DNA from: Deltaproteobacteria bacterium | GTDB taxonomy: Bacteria > Bdellovibrionota > FAC87 > UBA2466 | Direction: 5' to 3' | Assembly (NCBI GenBank): GCA_900299195.1 | Contig: OMIX01000008.1 | Span: 1 to 47,686 of the forward strand | Length of the DNA stretch: 47,686 nt | Shown: in pieces, positions 45,715 to 47,686 of the stretch | Layout: each line of letters begins with the position of its first letter | Numbering within the stretch: the first letter of the stretch is position 1 | Position numbers and translations under genes: made by a program | The notes under the pieces: model-generated | Seen by the model: the letters and a program-made list of their open reading frames with translations, nothing else | The model's database searches: none | Told to the model about the DNA's origin: nothing

Positions 45715-46896
45715 CTATCTCAGTCTCTTAGGTCGCAAACTAAGGAATTGATAGAGCAATGTGCAGTGCCGTCGAAGAGCGTCCGGTTTGTTAAGTAAGT
45801 CTATCCAATTCGCTGGCGCGGTTTCATAGAAATTTCTCACCGTGCCTTTGGGACTCACTTCGAGGGGGGTCATATTTCCTATCGAATGGGCAAATCGTAA
45901 AATTCGTCGAGAGTTAGCTGCATCATCTTTTGTGTCGTCGGGGATGACAAGTTCTATGGTGGGGAGTCCAGCCGCAACCGCAGGACCATCCAGTGCGCCT
46001 CCTTTCATTCCAATCTGTCCGATGAGCCCCCCGTTTTTCTTAAGTTCCCGAAAGAGATCGAGTTGTCCGGTGACTTGAGTGTCCCAACGATTAAAAGGCT
46101 GTTTCTTCCACAGCTCTGTCATGTTGAGTACATCCCCCTGAGAAATCAGTTCTTGAAATTCGACCCAAGAGGGATCCACAGGGGGCCCTAAAATCATGGG
46201 TGTATAGCCTTTAGTAATAGATTCTTTGACCAAAGCAGCTAGGGTTTCCCTCGACATGTTTCTTTCAGGTTGATAGGAGGGGTCTTGCCGATTCCAAATC
46301 GCTACAAGAGGTTTTTTGTTAGCTTGCTTGCTTGTAATCTGATCTTGAATAAATTTTTTGACCTCGTCCGGAGGGTCAGTTCCGGAGCGAGTGAAAAGAG
46401 TTGCGGCTTTTTTTAGATTTCCTTCGTTATCGTCTGCTATGAACCTTTCAAAAGCCTGGGTGCTGTACGCAAGGGGCTTGACATAGGGGGCGACAAATTT
46501 TCCCGTGCCATCGGGTCTTTCTTTTCCGACAAGTCCGAAAACCTTATTGTCTATCGGGGGGATTCTAGAATTGGCTTGGATAACTCTGTTCGCAAGTCCT
46601 ATTTGTTTTAGAAAGCCGTAAATGACAAGCGCTTGTCTTGCCTTGGGATCAGCTTCTAGCTGCTTTAATTTTTCCTGCGAAATAGAATCTGATGAATCAC
46701 TGATGTAAGGCAAATAGACATATGCGTTTTTTTCAGCAAGAAGGCCCAGAGCAACATGGTACATTTCACCGAAGTAGGCGCCCTTTTCAAAGTTGAAATG
46801 GTAGATGGTTTCTTCGGCAAAACTCAGGCTCGAAAAAAATAAAAATCGAACTAAAAACAGCAACAGCAGAAAACTGTTTCTTAGACCCGATTTCAT
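45715..46896 (-). CDS. Exported protein with GT-B-like C-terminal half, function unknown
   Basis: About 393 residues. The N-terminus MKSGLRNSFLLLLFLVRFLFFSSLSFAEE is a signal peptide. The middle has KPLVAIWNRQDPSYQPERNMSRETLAALVKESITKGYTPMILGPPVDP, a strand-helix-strand like the start of a GT-B donor domain, followed by QIGMKGGALDGPAVAAGLPTIELV, which resembles the nucleotide-sugar loop of such enzymes. An exported nucleotide-sugar enzyme would be odd, so the resemblance may be only of fold. Start: ATG at 46894-46896, because the longer frame opens with TTG and would put nine residues before the signal peptide. TATAAT lies six bases before this ATG. Confidence 0.65.
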   Translation of the reverse strand: MKSGLRNSFLLLLFLVRFLFFSSLSFAEETIYHFNFEKGAYFGEMYHVALGLLAEKNAYVYLPYISDSSDSISQEKLKQLEADPKARQALVIYGFLKQIGLANRVIQANSRIPPIDNKVFGLVGKERPDGTGKFVAPYVKPLAYSTQAFERFIADDNEGNLKKAATLFTRSGTDPPDEVKKFIQDQITSKQANKKPLVAIWNRQDPSYQPERNMSRETLAALVKESITKGYTPMILGPPVDPSWVEFQELISQGDVLNMTELWKKQPFNRWDTQVTGQLDLFRELKKNGGLIGQIGMKGGALDGPAVAAGLPTIELVIPDDTKDDAANSRRILRFAHSIGNMTPLEVSPKGTVRNFYETAPANWIDLLNKPDALRRHCTLLYQFLSLRPKRLR

Positions 46897-46955
46897 GGCT
46901 TCATTATAGCAACTTTTAGCCAAAGTTGAGTGGGGGGCGCTAATTACGAGTCAAT

Positions 46956-47034
46956 GCGCAAATGGCGTATGCCCTCCAAAGTATCCTGACTCATTGAGGA
47001 AATTCGCGCGCCATTTTTCGCGCCAATTTTTTTT
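46956..47034 (+). terminator. Orphan hairpin with T8 tract, possible end of a small RNA
   Basis: GCGC and AAATGGCG (46956-46967) pair with CGCCATTT and GCGC (47009-47023) around a three-base bulge, and a second option GCGCG/CGCGC (47006-47023) is followed by CCAA and eight Ts (47027-47034). No plus-strand gene ends before it. The 41-base loop holds CCCTCC, which could bind a ribosome site. It may terminate a small RNA of about 100 bases. Confidence 0.4.
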
Positions 47035-47088
47035 CGTTTCCACATAATTCCGTCACAATGATATGTTAGATTGGGATAGCTGGATAAT

Positions 47089-47177
47089 GTTGAACGTCGG
47101 TAGGTGGGCAGGCGTTCTCTACCTCTCTCTCGTTCAACAAAAATCATAACGAAAATTACTATTAAAGGAGACCTACC
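47089..47177 (+). promoter_or_regulatory. Leader with alternative pairings at the start region of the next gene
   Basis: GTTGAACG (47089-47096) and CGTTCAAC (47131-47138) form a perfect 8-bp stem, with GGTAG (47099-47103) pairing CTACC (47119-47123) inside. GGTAGGT (47099-47105) is also complementary to ACCTACC (47171-47177), the seven bases between the AAAGGAG ribosome site (47164-47170) and ATG. The two pairings exclude each other, which suggests translational control; it is not tested. Confidence 0.4.
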
Positions 47178-47510
47178 ATGAAAAATTTATCTTTTATTTT
47201 GGTTTTCACAGGAATCGTTTTTGCGCCGCTCATGCTGAGTGCACAAGCAAATATTCAGCTTCTTCCTAAGCCTCAATCAAAGGCAAATTCGGCTCCTGTG
47301 ATAAATAGCGGTCTACCTATTTCTGACAGCGACCATTGCAACAATATCCTCATAAAAGGCACGACTTATGCGACCAGGAGAATATGTCAGAGAGATGCAG
47401 ATTGTCGAATCACGCACCCGACCAAAGGTTATACGATTACGTGCGCGTGTAATCCGAAAGCTTTACCTGGGAATACGCACCATTTCTGTCAGGGACGCAA
47501 GGCCGATTAA
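47178..47510 (+). CDS. Small secreted six-cysteine protein
   Basis: A 110-residue protein with signal peptide MKNLSFILVFTGIVFAPLMLSAQA. The mature part is about 86 residues with six cysteines (CNN, ICQ, DCR, CAC, FCQ) in the C-terminal half. Spacing RICQRDADC...TCACN resembles small disulfide-bonded domains such as follistatin/EB-like folds, but I do not recognise the family. The ATG has a perfect AAAGGAG seven bases upstream. The leader may fold over the start region. A hairpin-bearing repeat just after the stop may end the transcript. Confidence 0.75.
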   Translation: MKNLSFILVFTGIVFAPLMLSAQANIQLLPKPQSKANSAPVINSGLPISDSDHCNNILIKGTTYATRRICQRDADCRITHPTKGYTITCACNPKALPGNTHHFCQGRKAD

Positions 47511-47576
47511 GGAATTAAGGGGTCTAGGAATTAAGGGGTCAGTCGACTTTCAATATTGAAAGGAACCTGACCCCTT
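47511..47576 (+). repeat. REP-like palindromic element with tandem 14-base direct repeat
   Basis: GGAATTAAGGGGTC occurs at 47511-47524 and again at 47527-47540. The second copy begins a large imperfect palindrome: AAGGGGTCA (47533-47541) pairs with TGACCCCTT (47568-47576), and the inner TTTCAATATTGAAA (47548-47561) is a perfect palindrome; only six bases on each side do not match. GGGGTCAGGTTCC-type elements are known to recur in some genomes, often with REP-associated tyrosine transposases. It starts right at the stop of the last gene and may serve as its terminator. Confidence 0.65.
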
Positions 47577-47686
47577 TTCAGAAATGCACCACAAACTTTA
47601 TTTACCCACTCATCTATTTTGGAACTACTATAATGTCTGTGTCCTGATTTTCTCTGGATGTAGCTTTTAGAGGAAACAATTTTCTC

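Noticed and set aside
46944-47147. 67-codon minus-strand open frame
   Set aside because: Its translation is arginine- and serine-rich without motifs and overlaps the two hairpin structures; no ribosome site.

Overview
The window looks like chromosome of a Gram-negative, AT-leaning bacterium. A lipopolysaccharide-type pathway (KdsD arabinose-5-phosphate isomerase, a MurJ/Wzx-like flippase, many glycosyltransferases), many signal-peptide proteins and a complete GatCAB amidotransferase support this. The mix of surface-polysaccharide genes, DUF2330 next to an RnfD-like protein, cysteine-rich small secreted proteins and a chromosomal topoisomerase VI suggests the Bdellovibrionota or an old 'delta-proteobacterial' lineage. 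That placement is inference; no rRNA or other decisive marker is present.

Positions 1-23959 are a surface-polysaccharide locus. The minus-strand run from 12889 down to 2444 is tightly packed, often with ATGA overlaps, and encodes GT4 and GT2 glycosyltransferases, two SAM methyltransferases, a CgeB-like glycosyltransferase, a flippase and a large membrane protein. A second large membrane glycosyltransferase-like gene lies beyond a 575-base gap (249-1868). A divergent plus-strand run (12882-19424) carries a two-gene transketolase, an epimerase fused to a GtrB-like glycosyltransferase, a methyltransferase and a third large membrane protein. Precursor genes follow: a UDP-GlcNAc/GlcNAcA C4-epimerase and UDP-HexNAc 6-dehydrogenase pair (WbpP/WbpO or TviC/TviB type), KdsD and GDP-mannose 4,6-dehydratase. 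Together they would make nucleotide sugars, assemble them on a lipid carrier, modify them and flip them.

Positions 24007-41289 are mostly housekeeping: gatC-gatA-gatB, a GNAT acetyltransferase after a PcrA/UvrD helicase, a secreted protein with a long structured leader and a strong terminator, a HEAT-repeat/cyclophilin fusion, a small cysteine-bearing secreted protein, both topoisomerase VI subunits, citrate synthase, proC, a DUF2330 protein and an RnfD-like membrane protein. A tRNA-Val(UAC) is at 41383-41459.

Positions 41460-47686 look accessory: an O-acyltransferase broken by a one-base shift in a T7 tract, a DCD-motif glycosyltransferase, three secreted proteins of unknown role, possible RNA regulatory structures and a REP-like palindrome.

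Most notable: the archaeal-type topoisomerase VI operon in a bacterium, the structured RNA leader at 31065-31293, the epimerase-glycosyltransferase fusion beside the split transketolase, the homopolymer-broken acyltransferase, and a possible start-region switch before the last gene. All calls come from reading the sequence; no database search was run.
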